Source: Citromicrobium sp. (lineage in GTDB: Bacteria; Pseudomonadota; Alphaproteobacteria; Sphingomonadales; Sphingomonadaceae). From it: a stretch of 11,602 nt of DNA. The stretch spans positions 1 to 11,602 of the forward strand of contig PAVA01000035.1 of NCBI GenBank assembly GCA_002712945.1, written 5' to 3'. Shown one piece after another: positions 1 to 6,547 of this stretch. Under the pieces are notes generated by a model. That model saw nothing but the letters and a program-made list of their open reading frames with translations. It had not been told where the DNA came from and did not search any database. Numbering within the stretch: the first letter of the stretch is position 1; every line of letters begins with the position of its first letter. Position numbers and translations under genes: made by a program.

Positions 1-165
1 CAGTGGCACGACGGCTTCGTCGCGGCCTATCCCGATGCGGGGGCCTTCTTCGAAATGATCAAGGATGCCGACTATCAGCAGGCCGTGGTCAACCGAACCG
101 CCGCGCTGGTCGACAGCCGCCTGGTCCGTTTCGCGCCCGGAGAGGGCGGCGGCACCTTCGGCTGA
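1..165 (+). CDS. C-terminal part of a DUF1330-like protein (5' end outside window)
   Basis: The window opens inside a reading frame that starts at base 1 (QWHDGFVAAYPDAGAFFEM...) and ends at the TGA at 163-165, giving the last 54 residues. The segment 'AAYPDAGAFFEMIKDADYQ' followed by 'NRTAALVDSRLVR' resembles the end of DUF1330/dimeric alpha-beta barrel proteins, in which a Y-P...F..M..D..Y pattern precedes a His/Asn-Arg-x-Ala-Ala-Leu-x-Asp-Ser-Arg helix. Members are small cytoplasmic proteins of unknown biochemical role. The start and the N-terminal strand are missing, so length and regulation cannot be judged. The family assignment rests on pattern memory of a short fragment; the reading frame itself is clear. 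Confidence 0.6.
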   Translation, partial: QWHDGFVAAYPDAGAFFEMIKDADYQQAVVNRTAALVDSRLVRFAPGEGGGTFG

Positions 166-189
166 AACCGAAAGCCGGCGCAGGGTTGG

Positions 190-212
190 CCTGACACACC
201 TGACACAGTGTC
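190..212. repeat. Tandem CCTGACACA repeat merging into a GACACAGTGTC dyad
   Basis: CCTGACACA occurs twice in direct tandem (190-198 and 199-207). The second copy runs into a perfect 11-base inverted repeat, GACAC-A-GTGTC (202-212). It lies 25 bases after the stop of the DUF1330-like gene and before the 3' end of the convergent YbjN gene. It could be part of a dispersed intergenic repeat or a protein binding site. One window cannot separate these options. Confidence 0.4.
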
Positions 213-226
213 CAAGGGGCGAAACT

Positions 227-248
227 CCCCTCCCGTGGCGGGGCGGGG
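227..248 (+). terminator. GC-rich imperfect hairpin after the DUF1330-like gene, possible terminator
   Basis: CCCC-T-CCCG (227-235), loop TGG (236-238) and CGGG-G-C-GGGG (239-248) can pair as a stem of about nine pairs with a T-G wobble and one bulged C. It lies about 60 bases downstream of the TGA at 163-165. No T-tract follows, so an intrinsic terminator is only a possibility. It could equally be a degenerate member of the G/C-rich intergenic hairpin repeats seen at 8204 and 8622. The rest of 166-451 shows no convincing gene, RNA or promoter. Confidence 0.25.
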
Positions 249-451
249 CGATTGCGGTGTATCGACATCTTCAAGGAGCGACTCTGGCAGTAGCCCGGTC
301 GGTCCATGTAGGACAGCGCAGCCGCGCACATTGCGTCATGTCGAGAGAATCGCGCCCCGCGGCACCCGGCGCCTGGCGTCCACGCCGGATACGCGGCAAG
401 GCACCGCGATCCAGCTAGAGCCGCTATGGGTGCCGCAGGGCGGCCGAGACG

Positions 452-946
452 CTACTCGTAGAGATAGTCGAGGAAGCGCTCCATCGAGATGGCGAAAAGC
501 CCGATCTGGTTGCGGTAGTTGTCCATCGTGATGCCACCATCCGCGATGATGTACATCCGCAGGGAAATCTCGCCATTGGGATCGACATAGGCCCGGCCGA
601 AGTTCTGGCGGTAGTTATATTCGCTCACCGCCGCGGCGACCTCGGCGTCGGTCTTTCCTTCCTGGGCGAAGGTCGCGAGGATCGACGTGCCGAGGCAATT
701 GCTCGCAGTCGCCTGGTCGTCGCAGGCCATCAGCAGGGCATCCGCCTTCAAGCCATTCGCGAATTCGACCGAAATATTGGGTACTCCCTCACGATCCCGA
801 TAGGTGGCCCCCAGTTCGCCGAGCGTCGACTTGAGGGCGCCGGTCGTAAAAGTCTCGAGCTGGCGATCGGCATCGTAGCCTTGTGCCTGGGCCATCCCGT
901 TCATGCCGAGTGCCAGAGCCAGGCCGAGAAGTGCGGTACGCATCAT
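452..946 (-). CDS. Secreted YbjN-domain protein
   Basis: A 164-residue protein is read from the ATG at 946. This start is chosen because GGGGGA (955-960 on the complement) sits 8 bases upstream and the protein then begins with a signal peptide: MMRTALLGLALALGMNGMAQA with an AQA cleavage site near residue 21. Upstream in-frame Met codons would bury that signal. The mature part matches the YbjN fold (PF10722): an early 'LGELGATYRDREG' strand-turn, then 'SVEFANGLKADALLMACDD', and the final 'NQIGLFAISMERFLDYLYE' helix. Two cysteines (about 75 and 84) are near each other and could form a disulfide in the periplasm. The family is related in fold to type III secretion chaperones and has no settled biochemical role. 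E. coli YbjN lacks a signal peptide, so the exported form is a distinct subgroup. It is the last gene of the leftward run, 76 bases after the radical SAM gene. Confidence 0.75.
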   Translation of the reverse strand: MMRTALLGLALALGMNGMAQAQGYDADRQLETFTTGALKSTLGELGATYRDREGVPNISVEFANGLKADALLMACDDQATASNCLGTSILATFAQEGKTDAEVAAAVSEYNYRQNFGRAYVDPNGEISLRMYIIADGGITMDNYRNQIGLFAISMERFLDYLYE

Positions 947-1011
947 GTCAGAATTCCCCCTGTTGTTGTTCCATTTCCCTCGTGGGGATACCCGCTGGTC
1001 GCCTGGCCGCA

Positions 1012-1034
1012 AGACCTGCTTTTCAAAGCAGTCT
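1012..1034 (-). other. Palindrome overlapping the radical SAM stop codon
   Basis: CTGCTTT (1016-1022) and AAAGCAG (1025-1031) are perfect complements. The stem extends by AGA/TCT (1012-1014 with 1032-1034) if C1015 is bulged out. The TGA stop of the radical SAM gene (1023-1025 on the complement) lies in the loop. There is no T-tract on the - strand side, so it is not a canonical terminator. It could be an mRNA 3'-end or processing structure between the radical SAM and YbjN genes. Confidence 0.3.
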
Positions 1035-2114
1035 CATCTGGCCGCCGACCATTGGTGGGCGAAAACCTGAGCAATCGAGGATGAACTTCGCCTTACCGTC
1101 GCCGATCCCGGCCCGCTTGCAGGCGATGCGGAAGCGCGCACGAAACAGGTCCGCCCACACGCCGGTCGGCTTCAACCGGCTGAAGAAATCGGGGTCGTTG
1201 TCCTTTCCGTTGCGGATCGAGCGGACGATCGACATGACCTTGTCTTTCCGCTCCGGGAAATGCGTGGCGAGCCATTCGCGAAACAGCGGCGCGACCTCGT
1301 GCGGCAGGCGGAGCGGGATCCACCCGGCGCTGGTCACGCCAAGTTCGGCGGCGCGGGCGATAATCGCCTCCATCGCATCGTCGGTGATCGCGGGGATCAC
1401 CGGCGCGATCGAACAATGGGTGGGCACGCCCGCGGCGACCAGCCTGCCGAGCGCCGCCAGCCGCTTTGCGGGGGAGGGCGCGCGTGGCTCTATCGTTGCG
1501 GAGAGTCGCGGGTCGAGCGAGGTGACCGAAATTGCCACCGCAATCAGGTTCTTGCGCGCCATTTCTTCGATCACGTCGAGGTCCGCCAGCACCCGGTCCG
1601 ACTTGGTGGTGATGGTCACCGGGTGGCGTGCATCGAGACACACCTCCAGCACCTGCCGCGTGATCCGGTAGCGCGCCTCGATCGGCTGGTAGGGATCGGT
1701 ATTGGTGCCCATGGCAATCGGGCGCGGCTGGTAACCCGGCTTGGCCAGCGTTTCGGCCAACAGCTTGGCTGCGTTCGGCTTGGCAAACAGCTTGCTTTCG
1801 AAATCGAGCCCCGGGGAGAGGTCGAGATAGGCGTGGGTGGGCCGCGCGAAGCAGTAGATGCAGCCATGCTCGCAGCCCCGGTAGGCGTTGATCGAACGGT
1901 CGAAGCCGATATCGGGCGACTGGTTGAAGCTGAGGATCGAGCGGGGCTTTTCCTCGGTGACTTCGGTGCGCAGCCTCGGCGCAGCTCCATCGACCGTCTC
2001 GCGCTCGTCACGCCAGTCTCCGTCGGCCTCGCGTTCGGGCAGGCCGAAGCGCGCGGATGCATCGCCGCTCTGCGCCCCGCGCCCTCTGACCGGCTTTTCG
2101 CGACTCGCTTCCAT
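1023..2114 (-). CDS. PA0069-family radical SAM protein
   Basis: A 363-residue protein with the radical SAM cluster motif C81-x3-C85-x2-C88 in the context 'YRGCEHGCIYCFARPTHAY', which binds a [4Fe-4S] cluster and S-adenosylmethionine. The flanking segments 'RTEVTEEKPRSILSFNQSPD' (about 50-69), 'AMGTNTDPYQPIE' (about 134-146) and 'HPVTITTKSDRVLADLD' are typical of the PA0069/Rv2578c group (COG1533), distantly related to spore photoproduct lyase. The substrate is unknown, and lyase activity should not be assumed. The N-terminal 'RGRGA...ARF' motif supports the start at 2114, although no Shine-Dalgarno is visible before it; the preceding bases are pyrimidine-rich CTCCTT on the sense strand. It follows the antiporter gene by 42 bases and precedes the YbjN gene, so co-transcription is plausible. 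Confidence 0.88.
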   Translation of the reverse strand: MEASREKPVRGRGAQSGDASARFGLPEREADGDWRDERETVDGAAPRLRTEVTEEKPRSILSFNQSPDIGFDRSINAYRGCEHGCIYCFARPTHAYLDLSPGLDFESKLFAKPNAAKLLAETLAKPGYQPRPIAMGTNTDPYQPIEARYRITRQVLEVCLDARHPVTITTKSDRVLADLDVIEEMARKNLIAVAISVTSLDPRLSATIEPRAPSPAKRLAALGRLVAAGVPTHCSIAPVIPAITDDAMEAIIARAAELGVTSAGWIPLRLPHEVAPLFREWLATHFPERKDKVMSIVRSIRNGKDNDPDFFSRLKPTGVWADLFRARFRIACKRAGIGDGKAKFILDCSGFRPPMVGGQMRLL

Positions 2115-2156
2115 AAGGAGAACATAAGCGGAACAGATAATCCCGCAAGCGACAAA

Positions 2157-3191
2157 TCAACCGAGCCACACCTGCAGGACTGCCGCGCCCAGCCACACTG
2201 CCAGCAGCAGGACCGATTCCCACCCGATCCCGGCGGGGCCCTGCTTTTCGCGCCGGAGCAAGCCGAGCAGGAGGATCGCGGTCATCGCGCAGACCAGCGC
2301 CATCCAGAACAGCGCGCGCTCGCCGATCGCATGGTAGATCGATCCGTCGCGGTAGGCGATGTCGCTCGCCGACACGAACAGCGCATCGAACATGTTGCCG
2401 CCGATGATGCCGCCGATGGCAAGTTGCAGCGCGCCGCGCCGGACCGCGGCAATGGTCGTGACCAGTTCGGGCAGCGAGGTTACGATCGCCGTGCCCAGCG
2501 CGCCGACCACGCCTTGCGAAATGCCCAGCTGGGCGCTGAGCGCAATTCCCGTCTCCCCGACCACATAGCCGCAGGCACCCACGATCAGCACGAGGCCTGC
2601 AAACAGGATCGCCAGCAGCGCGGTGGAGCGCGGATCGTCCTCCGGATCGTCCTCTTCGAGCCGCAGGCCCGGCGTCTTCTTGGGCCGCCACATCGGCTCG
2701 CGCCGGATGCTGTGCGCGGTGTGCAGGCCGATGAGGTAGACGGCGATCATCGCCGGGCTGATCGGATGGACGCCGTAGAAGGCTATTTCGGGCGCCGCAT
2801 AGGCCATGACCGGCATGACCGAGAGCAGGATCAGCACGGTCGCCTGGCCGAGGTTCACCGTGCTGGCGCCGGCATGCTCCAGATTGACGTAGCGGTAGAA
2901 TATGTCGGCGAGGGCGAGGAACATGGTCTGCGCGGCGATACCGCCCAGCGCGTTGGACACGGCCAGCTCGGGCGCACCGCCCGCTGCCGTGGTGATCGAG
3001 GTGACGATCCCCGAAATGCTGGTCCCCGCGCCGAGCAGAACCGCGCCCATCAGCGCTTCGCCGAGCCCGGTGCGGTCGGCCAGCACGTCCGCGATTCCGG
3101 CCATCTTGCTGCCGAAAAAGGCGATCAGCAGCGCGCTCGCACCGAACAGAACGCCTGTCCAGGCGAGCGGAAGGGTCTGGATATCGGGCAT
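2157..3191 (-). CDS. Sodium/calcium exchanger (CaCA) family membrane protein
   Basis: A 344-residue, very hydrophobic protein with two homologous halves joined by an acidic loop (EEDDPEDDP, about 179-187), the layout of bacterial YrbG-type CaCA cation exchangers in the inner membrane. The alpha-2 repeat (about 232-270) is canonical: 'GTAIVTSLPELVTTIAAVRR' with E242, then 'GGIIGGNMFDAL'. The alpha-1 repeat (about 54-88) reads 'GAGTSISGIVTSITTAAGG' and 'LAVSNALGGIAAQ'. The usual Pro-Glu is replaced by Ser-Gly, so one of the two ion-coordinating carboxylates expected from archaeal NCX structures is missing, and the substrate cannot be read from homology. Start ATG at 3191 is preceded by a weak AGCAGG. 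The gene begins 30 bases after moaB and is probably in the same transcript. Confidence 0.82.
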   Translation of the reverse strand: MPDIQTLPLAWTGVLFGASALLIAFFGSKMAGIADVLADRTGLGEALMGAVLLGAGTSISGIVTSITTAAGGAPELAVSNALGGIAAQTMFLALADIFYRYVNLEHAGASTVNLGQATVLILLSVMPVMAYAAPEIAFYGVHPISPAMIAVYLIGLHTAHSIRREPMWRPKKTPGLRLEEDDPEDDPRSTALLAILFAGLVLIVGACGYVVGETGIALSAQLGISQGVVGALGTAIVTSLPELVTTIAAVRRGALQLAIGGIIGGNMFDALFVSASDIAYRDGSIYHAIGERALFWMALVCAMTAILLLGLLRREKQGPAGIGWESVLLLAVWLGAAVLQVWLG

Positions 3192-3221
3192 GGGGCCTGC
3201 TCTCAGAGCGCCCCCACGCGG

Positions 3222-3749
3222 CTATCGTTCCAGCAAGCGGGGCATCAGCTCGACGAAGTTGCAGGGCCGGTGGCGGCTGTCGAGCTGATCCTTCAGGATC
3301 CGGTCCCACCCGTCCTTCACCGCGCCATTGGAGCCGGGCAGGGCGAAGATGAAGGTGTCGCCCGCCAGCACCGCGCAGGCGCGGCTCTGCACGGTCGAGG
3401 TGCCGATGCTCTCGTAGCTGATCCAGCGGAACAGCTCGCCGAAACCGGGAATGTCCTTGTCCTTCACCCGGTCGAGCGCTTCGGGCGTGACATCGCGCCC
3501 GGTCAGGCCGGTGCCGCCGGTGGTGATGACCGCGTCGACCTGTTTGCTGGCGATGAACCGGCGCAGCACGTCGTAGATTTCGGCGGCATCGTCGGGGCAG
3601 ATCGTGCGCTCGACAAGCGTGTGCCCCGCCTCGCGTACTCGCGCCTCGAGGAGGTCGCCCGAGCTATCCGTCGAGGCATCGCGCGTGTCCGAAACGGTCA
3701 CGATGGCGATGCCGATGGGCAGGAACGCGCGGGTCTCGGTGGTGCCCAT
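3222..3749 (-). CDS. moaB: Molybdenum cofactor biosynthesis protein B (MoaB)
   Basis: A 175-residue protein of MoaB/MogA type. These proteins bind molybdopterin and act in adenylylation before metal insertion, in the cytoplasm. Key segments are visible: the N-terminal '[11 protein letters not shown]', the nucleotide/pterin loop '[16 protein letters not shown]' (76-91, with D86), '[16 protein letters not shown]' (102-117), 'QSRACA', '[10 protein letters not shown]' (135-144) and the C-terminal '[19 protein letters not shown]'. Length and motifs fit a full-length MoaB. Its ATG (3749-3747) overlaps the transglycosylase stop by one base (TGATG), which indicates translational coupling. No other moa, mog or moe gene is in the window, so the cofactor pathway is presumably completed elsewhere. 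The partner genes are not molybdenum-related. Confidence 0.95.
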   Translation of the reverse strand: MGTTETRAFLPIGIAIVTVSDTRDASTDSSGDLLEARVREAGHTLVERTICPDDAAEIYDVLRRFIASKQVDAVITTGGTGLTGRDVTPEALDRVKDKDIPGFGELFRWISYESIGTSTVQSRACAVLAGDTFIFALPGSNGAVKDGWDRILKDQLDSRHRPCNFVELMPRLLER

Positions 3750-5497
3750 CAGCGGCTGGTGAAGCGCTGGTTTGCCGGGCCCGCTTCGGGGAAGCCCGGC
3801 CAGCGGTTCATCGCCAGCGCCTGCCTGCTGGGCGAGGGCGCCGCCGCTTGCCGCTCGTACATCCAGTAGTTGCGGGTGACGATCGCGACGTATCCGCGCG
3901 TTTCCCAGTAGGGGATCGATTCCATGTAGAGCAGCGGATCGCCCTGGTCGCGGACCTCGCTATTCCACCGGCCCACGGGGGTCAGCCCGGCATTATAGGC
4001 AGCCATGATCTTGGGCAGTTTGCCTTCGGTATAGGGGTGGTCGCGCAGCATCTGGAGGTGCCGCTGGCCGAAGGCGAGATTGATGTCGGGCTGCGAGAGA
4101 TCGCGGGCATTGCCGCTGACGCCCAGCGCGCGCGAATGGTCCTGCGCGGCGGCGGGCATGATCTGCATCAGCCCGCGTGCACCCGCCGGGCTCACCACCT
4201 TGGCGCGGAAATTCGATTCCTGCAGCGCGTGGGCATAGGCCAGCGCGGGGTCGACCTGCCAGCCGGTGACCGGAGCCCACCGTGCGACCGGGAAGCGCAG
4301 CGCCGGATCGGGCCTGCCGCCGCGCGGGGCATTGTGCGCCATCCACAGCTGGGTGGAGGGCAGGCCAAGCTCGCGCGCGAGGCGCGAGAGCGCGGTAAAC
4401 TGCGACGGATCGCCGATGCGTGCCTGGTGCCGCAACACCTCGTCGGCGAGATCGTCGCGCCCGAGCTGCGCCAGCGCCACCGCGGCGCGCACGTTTTCCT
4501 CGCCGCTCAGCAGACGCCAGTCGGCCTCATTGAGGTCGGGTGTCTCGCCCGCACGCGGCAGCAGCTGGCCGAGCTGTTCGCGGGCGAGCATGCCGTAAAG
4601 CGTCTCGTCCATCATCGCCGCGCCGCGAAGCTTCTCCGCCGCCTTTTCCGGCTGGCGACAGCGGACGTAGGATCGGCTCGCCCAATAGTAGCTCGCTGCG
4701 GAAAGCTCGGGGTTGATCGCGGTCGCGGCGGCCCGGTCGAACCCGTCGGCGGCGGTCTCGCAATCGCCCATCCGCCAGGCGGCGAGGCCGATCACCCAGT
4801 CGCCCTCGGGCACCCACGGCCCGCTGCCTTCGCGCACGGTGCGTGCCATGGCGAGCGCCGCGGCATCGTCATTCTCGATATAGTAGCTCCACGCCACGCG
4901 GCGGCGCCATTCGGCCCGCGCCTCGCTGCTCAGCCCAGCGTCCACCCCGTCGAGCAGCACGCGCGCCCCCGAAGGGTCGTCATTGCTGATCCGGTCGAGG
5001 ATCGCGGCCCTGATGTCGCGCGGCATGGTGCCGTCGTCGATATCGCGCGGCAGGATGCGCTTGCTGGCATAGCCCTGCGGCAGGAAGCTCTGTTCGGGCG
5101 GCAGGTAGGGCGCGCTCATCAGCCCGCGCTTCGAGGCGAGGTCTGTGATCTGCTGCGCCTGAGGCAGGCGGATGCCCTTGGCGAGCCATTCCTGCAGCCG
5201 GGGCAGTTCGATCCGCGGGCTGTTCGCGTCGAGATAATATTCGGCGAGGGCGACCAGCTTGAGCGGTTCGTCGGGCCGCTGGGCGAGCAGGCGTTCGACC
5301 TCGCTCCAGTTGCCCGCATCGAGCGCGGCGAAAACCTGCGCGTAGAAGCGCTTGTCGCCGTCGCTCAGAACCTGCGGGATATTGGGGTTGGCGGCACGCT
5401 CGCGGAAATAGTCCGCCGCGGTTTGCTGCGCGAGGGCCGGGGCTGCGGCGGTGATCGTGGCCAGCCCGGCGGCAAGCGAGAGAATAATGCGTTTCAT
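3749..5497 (-). CDS. Periplasmic soluble lytic transglycosylase (SLT family)
   Basis: A 582-residue protein whose start at 5497 is set by the ATGA overlap with the upstream gene and by the Sec signal MKRIILSLAAGLATITAAAPALA (cleavage after about 23). A longer frame to 5533 would mask the signal. Residues about 25-400 are helical, TPR-like (U/L superhelix) sequence, and about 415-550 form the SLT catalytic domain: 'AYAHALQESNFRAKV' with the catalytic Glu at about 427, 'SPAGARGLMQIMPAAA' (about 436-451), 'AAYNAG' (about 499-504) and 'YVAIVTRNYWMYE' at the end. The enzyme cleaves the MurNAc-GlcNAc bond of peptidoglycan with formation of 1,6-anhydroMurNAc. Size and layout match Slt70-like enzymes. 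It is translated between the UDG-like protein and MoaB, an association without an evident common function. Confidence 0.92.
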   Translation of the reverse strand: MKRIILSLAAGLATITAAAPALAQQTAADYFRERAANPNIPQVLSDGDKRFYAQVFAALDAGNWSEVERLLAQRPDEPLKLVALAEYYLDANSPRIELPRLQEWLAKGIRLPQAQQITDLASKRGLMSAPYLPPEQSFLPQGYASKRILPRDIDDGTMPRDIRAAILDRISNDDPSGARVLLDGVDAGLSSEARAEWRRRVAWSYYIENDDAAALAMARTVREGSGPWVPEGDWVIGLAAWRMGDCETAADGFDRAAATAINPELSAASYYWASRSYVRCRQPEKAAEKLRGAAMMDETLYGMLAREQLGQLLPRAGETPDLNEADWRLLSGEENVRAAVALAQLGRDDLADEVLRHQARIGDPSQFTALSRLARELGLPSTQLWMAHNAPRGGRPDPALRFPVARWAPVTGWQVDPALAYAHALQESNFRAKVVSPAGARGLMQIMPAAAQDHSRALGVSGNARDLSQPDINLAFGQRHLQMLRDHPYTEGKLPKIMAAYNAGLTPVGRWNSEVRDQGDPLLYMESIPYWETRGYVAIVTRNYWMYERQAAAPSPSRQALAMNRWPGFPEAGPANQRFTSR

Positions 5498-6309
5498 GAA
5501 GAGCTGTGGTTCCAGTCGAGCCAGCGGGTCCATGTCTGAGCGCGCTTGGCCGGATCGCGCAATAATGTCGGCACATCCGGCATTGCGAAAGTCGCAACCT
5601 TACCAGCGGCGGTTTCGATTGTGGTTAACGCGCGCGGATCCTGCGCCGTCTCGTGCGCGAGGAGCGACCAAACGCGCTCTCCGCAGACGATGAGACGATC
5701 CGGTGCGACCAATCCGATGTGGTGGAGCAAAAGCTTGCCATATCCGGCGCTTGCGATTGCCCGCCAGTCGGGCCGCAGAGTGTGGCGCGGGAGCACGCTG
5801 GCGACGTAGGCCGCGTCATCCGCCACGCCCATGGCGCGCAGCATGTTGGTGGCGAGCGTTCCGGCGCGGCCCTGAAGCAAAGCATCGCGATCGTCTTCCT
5901 GCGGCTTGTCGAGGATCAGCATCGCGCTGGCACCGGCTGCGCCGCGCGGCGGCACGCGCGGGTAGGCGCCCGGCGGATCGAGCATCTCGCTTTCCATCCA
6001 CCATTTTTGGAATGCGGCAAGATCGCCGGGCCATTGCGCCGGGTCGCCGGGATGCGCGCTGTCGCTCGCCTGCTCGAGGAAGCGCGAGAGAGCGCCCTGC
6101 TGGCGTGCGGGCACGGCTGTTGTGGCAGGTGACGCGGTGGCCCCCTTTTCCGCAGGGGCAACGGGGGCTTCCGCCTCGGCCTGGCGCGTGCGCAGCCAGC
6201 TCCCGGGCTCGTCTTCGACATGTTCGAGGACACCCGCTTCGCGCCACCAGTCGAGGCTGGCGACGTAGGCTTCGCGCAGGCTTTCGGCGTTGGAGGAAAC
6301 TTCGGCCAT
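5494..6309 (-). CDS. Uracil-DNA-glycosylase-like protein with degenerate catalytic motifs
   Basis: A 271-residue protein read from ATG 6309 (MAEVSSNAESL...). A longer frame would need a TTG at 6348. The N-terminal third (to about 115) is low-complexity Ala/Pro/Glu and the C-terminal part has the family 4/5 UDG outline: 'MLILDKPQEDD' (about 130-140) in place of motif GE(A/G)PG, 'GRAGTLATNMLRAMGV' for the G-R-A-G...L..ML motif, 'YVASVLP', 'LIVCGERVWSLL' and 'MPDVPTLLRDPAKRAQTW' for the C-terminal motif. The protein has only one cysteine (about 209), so the four-Cys [4Fe-4S] site of classical family 4 enzymes is absent. It may be inactive, or bind DNA or another nucleotide. Its 3' end overlaps the transglycosylase start by 4 bases (ATGA). 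No clear Shine-Dalgarno precedes the ATG; a small palindrome (6317-6330) lies just upstream. Confidence 0.72.
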   Translation of the reverse strand: MAEVSSNAESLREAYVASLDWWREAGVLEHVEDEPGSWLRTRQAEAEAPVAPAEKGATASPATTAVPARQQGALSRFLEQASDSAHPGDPAQWPGDLAAFQKWWMESEMLDPPGAYPRVPPRGAAGASAMLILDKPQEDDRDALLQGRAGTLATNMLRAMGVADDAAYVASVLPRHTLRPDWRAIASAGYGKLLLHHIGLVAPDRLIVCGERVWSLLAHETAQDPRALTTIETAAGKVATFAMPDVPTLLRDPAKRAQTWTRWLDWNHSSS

Positions 6310-6547
6310 TCCGAGGCAGGTCTTGACCTGTGGCGCGCAGCCAATCAAGTCGTTAGGCCAAATCTACAGCCAGCCCTGATGGCCTGCAAATGGCGTATCG
6401 GCGCGCTTCCGGTGCTCTCGACCCGCAAGGTCGCCGTGCTCCGGGTCACGCCAGTCCACCATTTTCATCGCATCATCGTCTGGTTGCAGAAGGCTTGGGG
6501 TAGCGACCCTGGATGCAAACACTGCCGGGAAAGGGCTGTTGGGGCTT
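6310..6547. promoter_or_regulatory. Divergent intergenic region between the UDG-like gene and ETF-QO
   Basis: This 238-base gap separates oppositely oriented genes and must carry promoters for both, but no confident -35/-10 pair could be identified on either strand. It includes the palindrome CAGGTC-TT-GACCTG (6317-6330), which contains TTGACC, and a 34-codon - strand frame (6364-6468) with no ribosome binding site. No alphaproteobacterial LexA box of the GTTC-N7-GTTC type was seen. Confidence 0.5.
6317..6330. promoter_or_regulatory. 14-base perfect palindrome just upstream of the UDG-like start
   Basis: CAGGTC-TT-GACCTG is a six-pair inverted repeat ending 7 bases before the UDG-like ATG (6309 on the - strand). 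It could be an operator half-site pair, or a short leader hairpin covering the ribosome binding region. It has no obvious match to a known regulator site. Confidence 0.3.

Noticed and set aside
166..451. Possible tRNA or small RNA gene in the first intergenic gap
   Set aside because: No T-loop-like GGTTCGA motif or cloverleaf-compatible stems were seen; only the tandem repeat and one hairpin stand out.
208..531. A 107-codon + strand frame running into the end of the YbjN gene
   Set aside because: Arg/Ser/Gly-rich random-looking sequence, no ribosome site, and overlap with the conserved C-terminus of YbjN on the other strand.
1260..3869. An 869-codon open frame on the + strand across the radical SAM, antiporter and moaB genes
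   Set aside because: It is antisense to three well-identified genes, has Arg/Gly/Asp/His-rich composition typical of opposite-frame reading in GC-rich DNA, and shows no domain.
3848..5539. A 563-codon + strand frame opposite the lytic transglycosylase
   Set aside because: Fully antisense to a gene with signal peptide and catalytic motifs; low-complexity composition and no family resemblance.
6310..6400. SOS (LexA) control of the UDG-like operon
   Set aside because: No GTTC-N7-GTTC-type box was found upstream of the gene.
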